64,000 nucleotides of DNA from Rhynchospora pubera. Taxonomy: Eukaryota; Streptophyta; Magnoliopsida; Poales; Cyperaceae. Under the pieces are notes generated by a model. That model did no database searches. It was not told the DNA's origin and saw only the letters and a list, made by a program, of their open reading frames with translations. The number at the start of each line of letters is the position of its first letter. Position 1 is the stretch's first letter. The translations under genes were made by a program, and so were the position numbers. This document shows, piece after piece, positions 1 to 13,071 of this stretch. The DNA lies in contig CM051463.1 of the NCBI GenBank assembly GCA_028095005.1, forward strand, positions 3,208,295 through 3,272,294, read 5' to 3'.

Positions 1-410
1 AAATAATTTCCAAAAACATTTATTAAAAATTTTGTATAGAATTCAACAAATTGTTAGTTAAATTAAACCTACTTAGTTCAACTAATCCATCACCCATGTA
101 ATAATGTAATCCTTCCTGAAATTTTAGATCAATTGCTTGTGCCTTCTCCACTGTTTTGGTCTGGCAGTGAGACACTCGGCCACAATTGGTTCACAGACCT
201 CCTTGGCATACCTATATTATTTACAATTTCAACTAATCATACTATTATATACACAATTTCAACAGGCATTTACACAATAACCCTAAAATTCTCCTATAAA
301 TTGTACCAGGAATCATCTGCCTCAGCAACTTTTAAAAATGAAATTGATGCATCCAACGCCTTCTCCTGGACTGGGGCGCTCAAATTCGCCACATTTTTCT
401 TAAACAAAGG
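1..410 (-). other. possible 3'-terminal exons of an unidentified gene
   Basis: On the minus strand a reading frame runs from an AG acceptor near 406 to a GT donor near 312, ending in residues like VAEADDSW. It joins in phase to a second stretch after a TATAG acceptor near 211, which reads YAKEVCEPIVAECLT and ends at a TAA near 128. A minus-strand AATAAA lies near 17-25, about 100 bases beyond the stop, as expected for a poly(A) signal. I do not recognise the protein. The frame, splice sites and poly(A) signal agree with each other, but the exons are short and no upstream coding exon is certain. A GC-rich ORF at 731-967 on the same strand could be a first exon. It may equally be a gene fragment. 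Confidence 0.3.
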
Positions 411-3400
411 CGCTGATTGGACAATAAACAAAATCTCAGATCTAATTGGGAGTAAAATTACAAATCGATTAAATGTCAAGCACAAAAATAGATGAGAGGC
501 AATTGTATATGTTACCAAACTCTTTGAGGCGAGAGTCCTTTGGATCCATGATACTTTCGCACACAGATGCGAGGTCGATATCCGCATCATTTCGCACACA
601 AAAATGAAAATCAGCATCAAATGTACAGATTTTCTTGGTTAATTGAATGATAACATGAAGAACGATAACTTTTTATCAAATTCAATCGATTAAAAACATA
701 CTATCCTTCATTAATTGGAAAAGCAACAAACTAATCTGCTATATTTACCCCCCAAAAAGCGACGATAGGGTTCTGATTGGGATTGACTGAGCCATAGGAG
801 CCGACAGAGTTGGCGCTAGCGGCATGCCAGGGACATAGGTGCAGAGGTGGCGATTCGTGGGGTCCTTGGGTGAGGGTGGCAATCCGTGGGACTTGGGTGG
901 GGGGTGGCAATCTATCGAAGGATGGGGGGGCGATGGATCGTTGGATGGGAGGAGATCGGTGGTTCATGGTGAACCGAGTGGAGTAAGGTTTTACGAAGGA
1001 CGGAAGAGACGAGAGGAAGAGAAGAGACGCGGCTTTTTATTCCCGAAAAAAAAAATATTAAGGCGCTGAATAAAAAGAAATACTGAGGCGCTGAAAAATG
1101 AAAATTAAAAAATATCGCGATTCTGTGCGTTCCGATAAATGAGATGAATCAAGGTATAAAAGTGTCTTCGTTCTGCGATATCATCCGGTCCCTTTATCAA
1201 TTTTCTGTTTTAATAATCAAGGTTGTAGATTAGAAATAAAAAACAATCATTGATACAGATCGTTCAGATCAAAGTTGTATCCTGAGATGTTACATCCTTC
1301 CATTGGTGCTTTTAATATAGTAGAGATAGAGATGATGTGATGCACTATAGATCATCTATTAGATTTGAATTTTAATATTATTTTTTTCAACTATTATTAA
1401 AATTTTCACAGTAAATACTTGTCAAATGCTTAGTATACACATTTTTTAAATATTTTGGATGTATAGTTTTACGTTCCTTAACAAATTTTCAAATAATTTC
1501 ATTGCAATTTGCAGAAAAATTGTGTCCCCAACGGATTTTTTCTTTTAAAACAAAAAACTTATGTCAGTTGATTCCATACTCGATGATTGGGGCCCGTACC
1601 AGATAGAAAATGTCTCGGTAAAGTTGAAAATGTTATAATGTTCCTTATTCTGTTTCATGTCCACATTTATATCTTAAAATGAAATAATTGAGAGGATGAA
1701 TGAAAGAGACGGATATTATTTAGTTTTTCAAGTTGCCAATTTGTGTGGGCTCATAGAAAAAAGCACCATTTGTTTTTACATCCTCTCCATTCACCAAATT
1801 GGCTTTTGTCTAATGTGATTTTCCTTGGTTACTTTCCGGACCTCAATTTTTACGCGAGCTCTCTGATTAATAGCTTTGACGAACATTTAAATTACCCTTG
1901 TTTATCAATTATTTTACTTTTTTCATAGAGGTCTAATGATACAAACTCAGAATGTAGAAGAATTTGGTGATAAGATGGGCATCATATCTAATCTAATAGG
2001 ATATAATTGTTTATATATATTATCATAATATTTGTTTCCATTGAAGGCGGGTATGTCAATGGCTGGTGCCTGGTGGTATACAAGTCAATGGCTATCCATT
2101 ATTAGATCTAGTTCATAACCTTCTTTTTTTTTTTATCACATTCTTAACTAAAGAATTGCTGACATTGTGGATAGAATCAGTATATAAAAAAAAAACATTG
2201 TGCATAGAATTACAGTCCAAGCAATTTTCTTTTCTTCTTCTTCTTCTTAAAAAAACATTTTTTCGGCTTTAAGACCCGTAGAAAGTTATATAATAATATA
2301 AATATTTGCATAGGAAAAAGGGTAATAATGAGGGCATGCTTTCTTATCACCTTCTCTTTCTTCCTACATAAGATATGGAGCATATGATTATCTCAATTTC
2401 TCTGTTTTTTTTTTTCTTTTGTGTAAATCTGAGTTCTTGGAGCGTAGTCTGAAGAGGAAAGAAATAAGATGTTTCCTACAACAATATTATTTCCTTTGTA
2501 CGGCGCTTATCTATGCTATTTTGAAAATATCAATGCTCCCTAAAATTTCAGTTTACGTGACGTCTTATAAATTGTTAACTTTCTAGAGGCCTGTACCCTA
2601 ATTTGTCACGCTTTCTGGTCCCTCCCTTTTTGGAAATGTGCAGAGATAAGATATTTTAATGCAACTTTGCATTAAAAATCTCATTGAAACAAAGATATTT
2701 ATCAAACTATTTTTTTTATTATTTTGTCTGTCATAACCACATTATTAAAGTATAATTAAAAATGAGAAAAATAACCCTGGAAGAAACAATTTGATAAAAT
2801 TGACTACTCTTATTGAAATCTGGCAGCATAACACCTAAATAGCATTTATACTATACAAAGGTTTCACAGTTTGTGCTATTTTGAGCTCAAACCATGGAAC
2901 CTTGGCCTTAAAACTGAGGAGACCTCAATCAAAGCTATCATCTTGCCATCCTTGAGCAGGGCATCAAAGTAAGCATGTAGGCACTTTTCTCCGGTCTTCA
3001 ATTGAGGAGACCTCAATGAAAACCTTAATGGAGCGAGGTGGAGAGTTGGAGGGGAGAGAGAGAGATTAGAAGAGAGAACAAAACAGCAAAATTAAACTTC
3101 AAATTTACTTCCTTCTGACTTGTGAACAAAGAGTTACATAGAAGAATCACTCAATTCTCACATTCCTCTCTTATTTCAATCTGTTCGCTGAAATGTCTCT
3201 TATAATTACAATGAAATTCTCTCAATTGAGGACCACAAAGCTAACCCTTTTGTGTTATTTTCAGTCATTGAATGCATTGATAGCTAGTGGCGATTACAAT
3301 GTTCTTAATACACTGGAAGAAACAATTAATATAACTCTTGATAGTGCTTTTCCTAAATAAATCACAACTATTAATCAATTTGATCCAACAATTCAAATTT

Positions 3401-3792
3401 GGTGGCATTTGTGGCGGCAAAAAGTGTGAGACATGACACGAGATAATACGAGAAACACATGAAGTTTATAATGAGGATTAAAAATGATAAATTTTATGAA
3501 ATAACACGAATATTCTTATATTATTTATTTTGTTAAAGATAATTTCATATTTGAAGAAAAGCAATAGAGTTATGATATATAATGCAGTAGTGTTTTGCGT
3601 GCAAAGAGAAGGCAGTAGATGGGCCCATGAATTTGCAAGTAAGAGAAGTTGAACTAAGACGGAGTGCACACGGAGTAGTGTAACAGCTAATCCGACGAAG
3701 GCACTTGTAATGTAAACCTAATCTAATTCGGCCACTCTCCCTCTGGAGTCGGCTCCTCTGCGCTGCGCTGCTCCGCTTGAAATTGAGATCGA
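411..3792. other. intergenic, AT-rich; GC-rich patch and a short coding-like fragment
   Basis: No convincing gene. 731-1070 is a GC-rich, CpG-containing patch in otherwise AT-rich DNA. On its minus strand it opens a 78-aa proline-rich frame that could be a first exon or 5' leader. On the minus strand around 2890-3010 a 36-codon open stretch reads like real protein (KTGEKCLHAYFDALLKDGK) and is bracketed by two copies of a palindromic TTGAGGAGACCTCAA-type motif. I see no flanking splice structure. The rest is simple AT-rich sequence. The last ~70 bases before 3793 are the GC-richer leader of the CFIm25 gene, including a minimal upstream ATG-TAA. Confidence 0.5.
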
Positions 3793-6193
3793 ATGATCAT
3801 TGAGGTTGAGGAGGCGCAGGCGCAGGCGAAGATGGTGGGAACGGGAACACCGGCGGTGAACGTGTACCCGCTGTCGAACTACACCTTCGGCACCAAGGAG
3901 CCCAAGATGGAGAAGGACACCTCCGTCGCCGACCGCCTCGCTCGCATGAAAGTCAAGTATACATAATACATCTTCTCTTTCTCTCTCTCCTCTTCTCTTT
4001 CTAATTGCTACCCACCAAGTATACTTCTTCTCTTTCTTTCTACACCTTTATTATTACTCCTTGTCTTGTCCCCTCTAAATTCTAATTGCTACAAACCCTA
4101 AATTTGTACTCACCCCTCTCTGGTTCTAAAACCCTAACCTGATTACATTATTTCCGCTGATAAATAAATTGATTTGTTGTGTTCTAAATGCTAGCTACAT
4201 GAAAGAAGGGATGCGAACCAGTGTCGAGGCTATCTTACTGGTATCTGCTCCTCCTTACTGTTTCTAACTGTTTATTATTATTATTATTTTTTTTTCTTGT
4301 TTTAATCAAAGCTCCTTAATTATATTTCTTGACAAGTTATTTCGTCTACTACCTGGAACCACTCTCTACTATTTGCTTGGTTTCAACTTGATGGTCTTAT
4401 CTTGTGCATCATATCAGTCAGGCTGCTACTTAACTTCACAGTATCCATTGCTTAATTGTTTGGTTTCTGCCCAAGGCTTTCTGCAAACTGCATCATATTT
4501 TTGCAACTAGTATCAGAAAATCTGAAGTTTTGTATCTAAGTGCATCCAACCATCGTGATGCTTAGTTTGGACAATTTGATTTAACATCCAATAGCAGATT
4601 GGACAAACAACCAACTGGGAGTGAGATTTAATTTTTACTTTCAATTGGAGTAGAAATTTCTTAACCGTCTTTGACATCTATAGGTGCAAGAGCACAATCA
4701 TCCCCATTTGTTGCTGCTTCAGATTGGAAATACCTTTTGCAAGCTTCCTGGTGGAAGGTTGAAACCTGGAGAGAATGGTATGATAATCATCCATTTGCCC
4801 TTTCCTTTTTAATTCACCAGGAAACTCTTTCTAATTGAGCAAATTTCATTTTACTGGACAGAAATTGAGGGCTTGAAAAGAAAGCTTTGCAGCAAGCTTG
4901 CTGTTAACTCTCCTTCCTTTCCTCAAAATTGGCAGGTGATTTAATCTATAAAATATAGCATAAAAGTCTTTAAAAATACTGAAAAAAAAGTTAATGCATT
5001 TATATCTTTAATGACTGTTCTTTTACAGATTGGAGAGTGTGTTGCTGTCTGGTGGAGGCCAAACTTTGAGACTGTGATGTACCCCTATTGCCCTCCCCAT
5101 ATTACAAAGCCCAAGGTTCTTTCTTTTTTGTTATTATTATCAAACTAATCATTACAGTTACCTATTGTTGTTTTCTTAATTGCTATTATTCTCATACACT
5201 TTACATTTTTATGGTTAATCTAGGAGTGCAAGAAGCTGTTCCTTGTACACCTTTCAGAAAGGGAATACTTTGCTGTCCCCAGAAACCTGAAGCTGCTTGC
5301 GGTTCCACTTTTTGAGCTCTATGACAATGTTCAGGTTTGTGTATTGTTTTTACAAGCTGCAATCTGATGCCCATGTTTTGGGTGCCCCATTTTCATTAAG
5401 CACAGTGTCAATATGTGACTGTATATCCGTAGAGGTTTGTAGGAGACAAATCTCTTTTTCGTCTTTGAATGGTGTATGAAGAATTTTACTATTTCTGCAA
5501 ATTATGCCAACAGTCTAAATGGTGTATGAAGAATTTTACTGTTTCTGCAAATTATGCCAACAGTCTAACATTTCCAACTATTCTGTTACCTTCTTTTTTG
5601 TTGCCTAAAGTAATTACTGACTTCTAAAGCAGAGTAAAATGAAATTAATTTTGTTTTATTTGAGAAAACTTTGAATCAGAGGTCGAAATTATCTTGACCT
5701 GATTTTAGTTAAATATTGCTTGGGAACATTTAGAAGGATTCAATTGAAATGATTAGTATTGTTTATAGATATACTAGAAATTTTGTTGTTAATTGCATAA
5801 GATTGCATGAAAGTTATATGCAAACAGAGGGGTGTGAGCGCGGGAGGCAAGTGTATTGAAAACTGGGTATTGTCCTCCTCATGGTTTCAAAGTAACTCTT
5901 TAAAAATACAAAAATTACATGCTAATTAGTTTGTTTATACAATTTGCCCCCCTCACAAATCTAAAAATTTCAACATATGTATCATTTGCCCCCCTTGTCC
6001 TAAAACTCTGGCTCCGCTCCTGGCACACACCCTGACATTCATTATATCTACTAGGCCTAATGCCTTGTATTCCTTGTGCATAAGTAATGTTTTTACTATT
6101 TTTAATTTTTATATGTCAATGCAGAGATATGGACCTGTTATCTCCACTATCCCTCAACAGTTGTCACGGTTTCAGTTCAACATGGTTAGTTGA
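3793..6193 (+). CDS. CFIM25: pre-mRNA cleavage factor Im 25 kDa subunit (CFIm25, NUDT21-like)
   Basis: Nuclear RNA-binding subunit of cleavage factor Im, which in this family recognises UGUA upstream of poly(A) sites and helps choose the cleavage site. Seven exons: 3793-3956, 4195-4240, 4684-4777, 4862-4935, 5029-5115, 5224-5334 and 6125-6193, all with GT..AG introns and consistent phase, giving 214 aa. Plant-family landmarks are visible in order: YPLSNYTFGTKEPK, DTSVADRLARMK, VQEHNHPH, LPGGRLKPGEN (residues 91-101), WWRPNFETVMYPYCPPHITK and the C-terminal QLSRFQFNM. The Nudix box lacks the usual REUXEE glutamates, as known for this non-hydrolysing family. A second in-frame ATG at 3832 would give 201 aa, closer to the Arabidopsis length, and may be the real start. 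It looks intact and single-copy here. The last intron (5335-6124) is the longest. Confidence 0.93.
5468..5567. repeat. 50-bp tandem duplication in CFIm25 intron 6
   Basis: Two adjacent copies of a 50-base unit (5468-5517, 5518-5567) beginning AATGGTGTATGAAG and differing by one base that I can see (A/G). It lies in the long last intron and does not touch the splice sites. It looks like a recent replication-slippage or unequal-exchange duplication. Confidence 0.9.
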
Positions 6194-6870
6194 TGAACCT
6201 GATGTTCGTGATGTTGGTCTTGTCAGAGGTGTAGGTTTGCACAGGAAGTGCGTGTAGTAGCTTAAGCATTGACTGGCAGTAATTCAGTTTCACTTGAGAA
6301 TATGGATGTGATATTACTCTCATTCATCTTTTGTATACTTGTTTTTACTTTACCTATTAATTCTCTGAGGATCTCTCTTCTTCTGTAATGTGTTGTAATC
6401 TTTAGGTGAATTTACATTAGCTAAGAGGCATGATAACTGCCAGTTATGTCTTAGTAAAATTTCTTCATTGCTATAGATGAACTAGGTAAGGTAGGGCTGA
6501 TTTAGGCATGGATTTTGTCTGTGGAACAACAAAACAGTCTTATGTTTGGTGATGACTTGATTTCTGGGATGCTGCATGTTCTCCTCATCTTTCATTCATG
6601 TACTTTATACTATACCATCTTTGGGTTTTTTTTTTTGTGGATACAATCATTTGTATGTTGCAACCCAATTTTGTAACGTAAATTTACGTTGATCTGTATT
6701 TAATAGTATGCTTATTTTCGAAAACAGGGACGATGAAGTTTGGTGCCGATTCCAGGTATTTTACAAGTTCGGAATGGGTCATATGTCACGCATTACCCAT
6801 TTGGAAACAATTTTGTCTCCTGTCTGAATGTGTTAATTATGGCCATATACTCAAATCAACTAGTTCACAG

Positions 6871-7159
6871 ATGCCCACATTTTAGATGCCCCCAAATGTT
6901 CCATTTTGATACTTGATCAACAGATTTAAAATTGAACTAATGTAGTTAAATATGATAGATTAATTCTAATATGTTCATATTTTAGCCTCTCGATCAAGTA
7001 TCAAATAAACTTCAAAATTTATAAAACTTATATGAAAATGCATCGCTAGTTATATCGAATAAGATCAATGGTTTGGATTCGAAGTTTGAATTTTATATTT
7101 TGTAAAAGTAGTAAAAAAATGTGTTTTGGGATATTTGGGAGCATCCAATATGTGGGCAC
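6871..7159. mobile_element. MITE-like element with imperfect terminal inverted repeats
   Basis: The left end (ATGCCCACATTTTAGATGC at 6871) is mirrored at the right end, whose complement begins TGCCCACATATTGGATGC from 7159. The inverted repeats extend about 27 bases with a few mismatches and enclose about 230 bases of AT-rich non-coding DNA. I cannot see a clear target-site duplication, so the superfamily is unassigned. A related copy in opposite orientation is recognisable near 32990-33075 through a shared stretch containing TTGATCTTATT and CGATGCATTTTC. Confidence 0.55.
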
Positions 7160-9869
7160 CGAAACTCTCCTCTTACATAAAACCCTAATATTCTGAATTT
7201 TTTGTTGTACGGTAGATTGAAATTCTATACGACGACAAAAAAAAAAAATCTAACATAATAGTCACGAAAACGGAAGAACACATTCCTCTCGGAATTAATT
7301 TGGACACACTTTACAATAATAGAACACCTTCAAAATTATCAAAATACTTAACAATTATTATATATAATAATAACATATGATTATTTCGATAATTTTGAGG
7401 TATTTCATTATTTTAAGATTTGTAAGGCATCCAAATGGACCAAATCAATTACCATTCCTATTGGGTTATTGTGTATGATCAGGGGTTAAAGATGTAAAAA
7501 TAGAACCTGAATATAAAGTCCAACAAAATGTTTCTAAAAAAAAAGAATATAAAGTTCAACAAATAGTTAGCTACTCGTCCAAAAACAAATTCAAGTCCGA
7601 CTTGGCGAAAAAAAAAGTAAAAAGGTGGTCTGGTATATACCAGACGATGCATCTCTAAAAAAAACTATTTTAAAAAGAAAAAATAAACAAAAAACAAATT
7701 TAAAGAGTAATAAATTATAGATTTTGGGAAGGTCTATCATGCAAAAGAGGCAGAATAAATTAGGACTATGGCTTTTGGCTGGTTATGAGATTGTCGTTTG
7801 CTTTCTTTTGACTGTGAGGTTGAGGTGCATGAACCTGCGCATTATTAGGTTGGGAAAAGAGAGTATTTGAAGGAGATATTTTTGTTTTCTTTTGGCAGGG
7901 TTGGTTAAGACTCCCCTACTCCAACTTGGCTCCAACCTTATCTCGTTTGAGAAATTTAATGGACCTGGCTGTATTTTTTTTTTTTTTTCAAGAGGCCTAA
8001 TTTCTTTCGCATCTACAAAGCCACAAAACATCATGTGCAACCTAATAAAATATTTTGAAATATAATGGACACATATAATATTTATTATCATCATAGATGC
8101 CCCGGTAGTTGGAAGAAGTAGTTGTCCATAAAATGTTAATCTTTTATTTTAGTCATATTGAACTTTTTTATATATTTGCAAATATCTGCTTTTCTGAGAC
8201 ATATCTCATCAAACAACAATAGATGATATATAAAATAATATGTTTGTGCCAAATTACATAATTTATAGTGCTTTGATCGCACTAAACCTGAAAAATTAGC
8301 TCTGCATTGCTCATTCTCTCTTCAGAAGATGCATCATATTTAATATACTGTTGGGCGAATTTGGAAGTAGTGATTACATTTAAAAAATACAAAAAATATA
8401 ATAGCCCATGACATGCAAGTACATGCATGGAACTAATTAAGTCCATTCGTTATTTCCAAAAGAAACTATAATTTCTGTTGTTGAAGAAGGTATAAAATAC
8501 TGTATACACAATTTAATATCATTGGTTGTAGCTATGATATTGGAGATATTGGAGAGTTCTGTGCTATGATTTGTTGTGTTGATTGGAAGCATATGGAGAT
8601 GGGACTGCAGGTTTGCAGTAAGTTATCCGTTATTAAAATTGATTTTTAATAAATTGATGGATTCAGTGTCGCAAAAATTTTGCGGATTTATACCAAACCA
8701 TATATCATATGCATTATTTATTGAAATCAATCATTTTCCGAAGTATGCAGAATTTATCTGCCGATCTTCCAAATATCTTGTTTTGCTACATAGATGAATA
8801 TAATCGATTACAAGAAAACAAAAAAAGAACAATATATATTACACCTAGTTGATTTGCTTTTTGTAATCTGCTTTATATGGAGGAAACGTCATGGGATGAT
8901 TTTATTTGTCCCATCAAATTAAACCAGGTTTAGCAACCATATAACAATAGGTGGTGTGGGTTACTTTACTTCATCTTTTGTGATTTTTATTTCCATGTCA
9001 TAACATTTTATATCATGAAAAGTTTGCTATGATGCTCTAAACATTGTTTGGAACGCATGTTGCATTATTTAAAACATCTGATATGCATTCGTTAAGGAAA
9101 TTTTAATCCAGATCTAGTAGATTTTTTACATTAAAAAAAATCATAGCAATTAATTGAATTTTTCATTTATCATTTGTAGAACACAACTTACAGAAGCTTT
9201 GACCCATTTTTTTTTTTTAAATAAAAACTCCATCAATTGGGGAAATTATGGAGGCATGGATTAAATACCACATGGGTGTTCAGTGCGTTGCAGCTTTCAA
9301 GTGTCAACTTGTTTTGTTCATTAAAGTAAAGTAAAAGAAAAGGAATTCTCAAGTTGTTCCAGGGGGGATTGATCATACATAAATTTTGTCATTATACGGA
9401 GACTTTGTGTAGGGTATTGTCTTCTCACAATAGTATGCGTAGAGAAAATTAATGTGCAGTATTTGCGTTTGCACAATAAAATGAAATTCAACATTTTATT
9501 ATGCGCATCATATCCAAATTCATCGGTTTGGTGCTGAAATTAATGCGCTGTTCATTCCCAAAGCGGGTATTTAAATCTTCGTTTTTTCTTTTTTCTTTTT
9601 GCATCGTTCATCCAATTATTTCTGCATAATTATTGATAACACCTCAACTTCACTTGTTTGAAAAATATTACACCTTATTGTTGCATAATATAATTAATAG
9701 TCTTCTTCTTATTAATTTGTCTTCTTTCATGAATAATTATCACTGGATTGAAATTATATCCTTATCGCTTATCTCTTTGGATGGGGAGTTTTTTTTTTAG
9801 TTTTTGTAGATCTCAACAAAAGCGACATGAATCTTCAAGTGATCGACTATTACTGGAATCCGCGTGCGG

Positions 9870-9897
9870 TTTAGGGTTTAGGGTTTAGGGTTTAGGG
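9870..9897 (+). repeat. interstitial telomere-type array (TTTAGGG)x4
   Basis: Four perfect, uninterrupted copies of the plant telomere heptamer TTTAGGG. The flanks are ordinary unique sequence on both sides, so this is interstitial and not a chromosome end. Such short runs are known as telo-boxes in plant promoters or as products of break repair by telomerase; no adjacent gene is visible to decide between these. Confidence 0.95.
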
Positions 9898-11497
9898 AAA
9901 TGCCATCAAAATTTATTTTGAGCTTTCTTTTTCTTTTTGTTTTGAGCTAAATAAGTACTAGCTAAAGGTATGAATGAATCTCCATTATTATGTAGCTAGC
10001 GATTTCTTATAATCATTTGACACAATAGTCAAGGTCATTAAAATTTTAAATGTAATTACATAGATTCGTAGTGTGTAATCATGAAGTTGATGCACATTTC
10101 ATGATTTCAACCTTTTAACTAAATGATGGCTTTTTGAGGAACATCAAATTTTTTCTTCAGCTTTGATCGGGTTTGATAAGCAATATTGAAACAAATTATC
10201 AATTCAAGAAGATTATTACTTTTGAGCAAATACATGTGTTCATTTTAGATAATGTTAGTGGAATGTACTTATGCTCATGATCCTGTCAATTACAGAAGTA
10301 ATGCTGACATCGATGAGAGAATTGCTTGTCGAAAAAACATTCTAAAACTGATTGTGACCTTTTTCTCTTTAAAAAATGTTGGACCCAGTCATCCGTCTTA
10401 AATTGATTGCGACTTAATTAATTTAATTAATAAATAGTTTGATGAAAGAAAAAAAAGTACTCTAAAATTGATCTAATCGTATTAGTTAAAATTAATGTCA
10501 ATATATATATTTACAAAATAAAAGAAAAAAACAACTAATATCATCCTTGTATTGCTAGTTATATACTGATTCAAGACATTAGTTTACTTTATACAAATTC
10601 AAAACATTAGCTGGTAGACCAAAAATTAACTGACCATTGAAATTAGAATAGAATATCAAGCTAACCGTTATAATTAGAAAACACTGTATCATGTCAATTA
10701 GAAAGATGGCCGATGGTAGTAACATGCAATATTTATTGACTATATAATAGAGATGTATGGACCCTGTAATAGTTCCAATATTGAGATATTTTTAACTTCT
10801 TATATTTCAAAATCCATTATCAACCTTTTTCATCAATTTTGTACCCCATTCTAAATCGTAAAATTTCATTTGACTATATATTGTACTATCCATACAATTA
10901 AAAATCGACCCTGATATTCCAACGATCTTCATTCAATTTGAAAAGAACACTACGGATTGAAGCACTTTATTATTCAAATATAAAAAAAGCCTGTTCACTT
11001 CATTAATTTAAAGACATTTGGATGATTAAAATCAAATTTATAAAAATATTGTCTTTGCTCTCCTTGAAGAAGAAACTGCAATAATTTCAAACCGTATGAT
11101 TAAAATCAAACTTATATAGAAATGTTGTTCAAAGAGAGGTTACGGTCTTGGGGATTAGCCTCGCACCAAGTACGTGCAACGGCAGTGTTCATTTTGGTAC
11201 ATCAGTACATGTAAATAATGAAAAAAAAAATGAAGTGCGTAGACTCTTTAGTCACCTGTGAATGAAAACATAATTAGGCTCGTAGGCATAAATAAGTTTT
11301 CTTGGGCTATGCTTCAATCATATAATGGCAAGTTTTCTTGGACGAATCTTGATAGGTCGTCATAGAAGCGGTGAATTTGTCTTGAACGGCTTCAATTCGC
11401 GCAACATCACTGATTTTGGGACCATTCTCAACCTCCTATGCATATGCAATTTCAAACAAACAAAAATATACATAAAAAAAAAGTAAGAATGGGCATG

Positions 11498-13071
11498 GGG
11501 GCACTTAGCGCTGTCAAACGTGCATAACGGCACGGAAACGCTGTGTTACGTTTATGTTCCGTTATATTTAACGTTAGAGATTTATTTTCCGCTTATGTTC
11601 CGTATTTATTACGGAAATAAAATTTGTTACGTTTTCGTTCCATATTTGTTTAACGGAATAACGTTCAAAACGTTAACAAATCCAAGCTCACAACAAAATT
11701 AAGCCAGTAGGCATAAATTCCATTAAATAAAAATTTTACAACATAACTTTGCCAGAAAATCTTGAGAAAAAAAGCCTGGTGTCGGACTAACCCAAATCCC
11801 ATAACAAAATCGGACCCTACAAACACTAGAAAATAAAATATAAAGAAAAAACAAATGAGATACAACCTATCCAAAAACACAAATTACCAGTATGACCCAT
11901 AAAGCTCACTATGGAACAAACCCATGAATAAACATTAAAAGAAACCAGTGTTGATATAAAAAAAAAAATCTCTTACAGCTCACTGCCAGTTCCTACATCA
12001 CAAACGCATAAAGCTCACTACCAGTTCCTTTTCATTTTAAAAACCAGTGTTGATATAAAAAAAAACCACTAAAAAATCAGTATAAAAAAATCAGTAAACC
12101 AGGACTGATATGAAAAACCAGTAAAGAAACAAGTAAATTGGTACCAAATTCTATTTTACATGCAAGCAAATAAGGAAACCAAATCAGAAAATTAGCAAAT
12201 TCTATTTTACCAGAAAATCAAGCTGCTACAGTTTTGAGAGTTTGATTTTCTGCTACACTTCTGCTCATCAACAATCTTTTCCAACAATTCTGTTTTACCA
12301 CCATTTCTAGACTTCTGCTCATCTCCTGTTTTAGCTGATCTCTATATCTTCATGGCTGGTGTGAGTTAGGGTTTCGGCCAAGAAGGGGGATGACAAGGAG
12401 AAGGGTTTGAGGTTTATAGCAGAGGACAGGTGAAGGAGAGGAGTCCTAGTCTGATTCTTAACGGGTCGGGTTTAGGTGTGGAGTGGGTTTAGGTTTTGGT
12501 GAGATGGGGTTTTGGAAGAGGAGAGGTAGGGTGGCAGTGAAGAAGAGGAAGGGAAAGGGCTGGCCTAGGCGGAGCGTGGGTTGCGGTTTGGTGGTGGCGA
12601 GCTAGTCGAGGTTGAGAGGAGGGAAGTGGTTCTCGTTTAGGTGGTTGTGCGTGAGAGAGAGCGGAGAGGCGAGGGGTTGCGGGTCTGGTGGTGATGCCCT
12701 GAGTAGATCTATGATTTCGAGTGAGACTGTGAGGGAAGAGAGAGGCGGCGACAGCGAGAGAGAGAGAGAGAAGAAGGGGAATAGAGAAAAATCCGACCGG
12801 CGCTTCTAATCTCCTTTGTTTCTCCGCCTCTTCATCTCCACAATACAACAAATTTGAGAATGGTGCAATTGGAAACGGTATAACGTGGAACGACGGAACG
12901 GAATCAGTCCATTTCGTTTACATTTCGTCCTTACCAACGTAAATGGTTTCATTTCCGTTTCTGTTCCACTAAGTGAAACGTAACTGAATTTCGCTCCGTT
13001 TCCGTTCTGTTTCGGACGGAACGAAACGGAAACGTGCGAAACGGTATGAAATTGACAGCCCTAGGGGCACT
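11498..13071. mobile_element. non-autonomous hAT-type DNA transposon with 8-bp target duplication
   Basis: The element itself is 11506-13063 (1,558 bp). The ends are TAGCGCTGTCAA on the left and the complement of TAGGGCTGTCAA on the right, one mismatch in 12. The target GGGGCACT is duplicated perfectly at 11498-11505 and 13064-13071. The 8-bp duplication and TAGNG..-type ends are diagnostic of hAT. Both subterminal regions are dense in ACGG/CCGT words such as CGGAACG, which in hAT elements act as transposase-binding repeats. No transposase frame is present. The inside holds a GA/CT-rich patch (12360-12840) resembling a gene 5' end, plus repeated CAGTGTTGATATAAA-type words at 11950-12120. It is presumably moved in trans. 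Confidence 0.88.

Larger units (their letters stand above)
6194..11497. other. 5.3-kb gene-poor AT-rich spacer
   Basis: No supportable gene. The longest open frames (103 aa minus at 7783-8094, 73 aa plus at 8576-8797) have no recognisable motif and unremarkable composition. The first few hundred bases after 6193 are the 3' UTR of CFIm25. The spacer contains a MITE-like element at 6871-7159 and a short telomere-type array at 9870-9897, annotated separately. Confidence 0.7.

Noticed and set aside
7783..8094. 103-aa minus-strand frame in the 6-11-kb spacer
   Set aside because: No motif, no splice context, no paralogue in the window, and composition typical of random AT-rich DNA.
9870..9897. Chromosome end or subtelomere
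   Set aside because: Only four heptamers, with unique sequence and genes on both sides.
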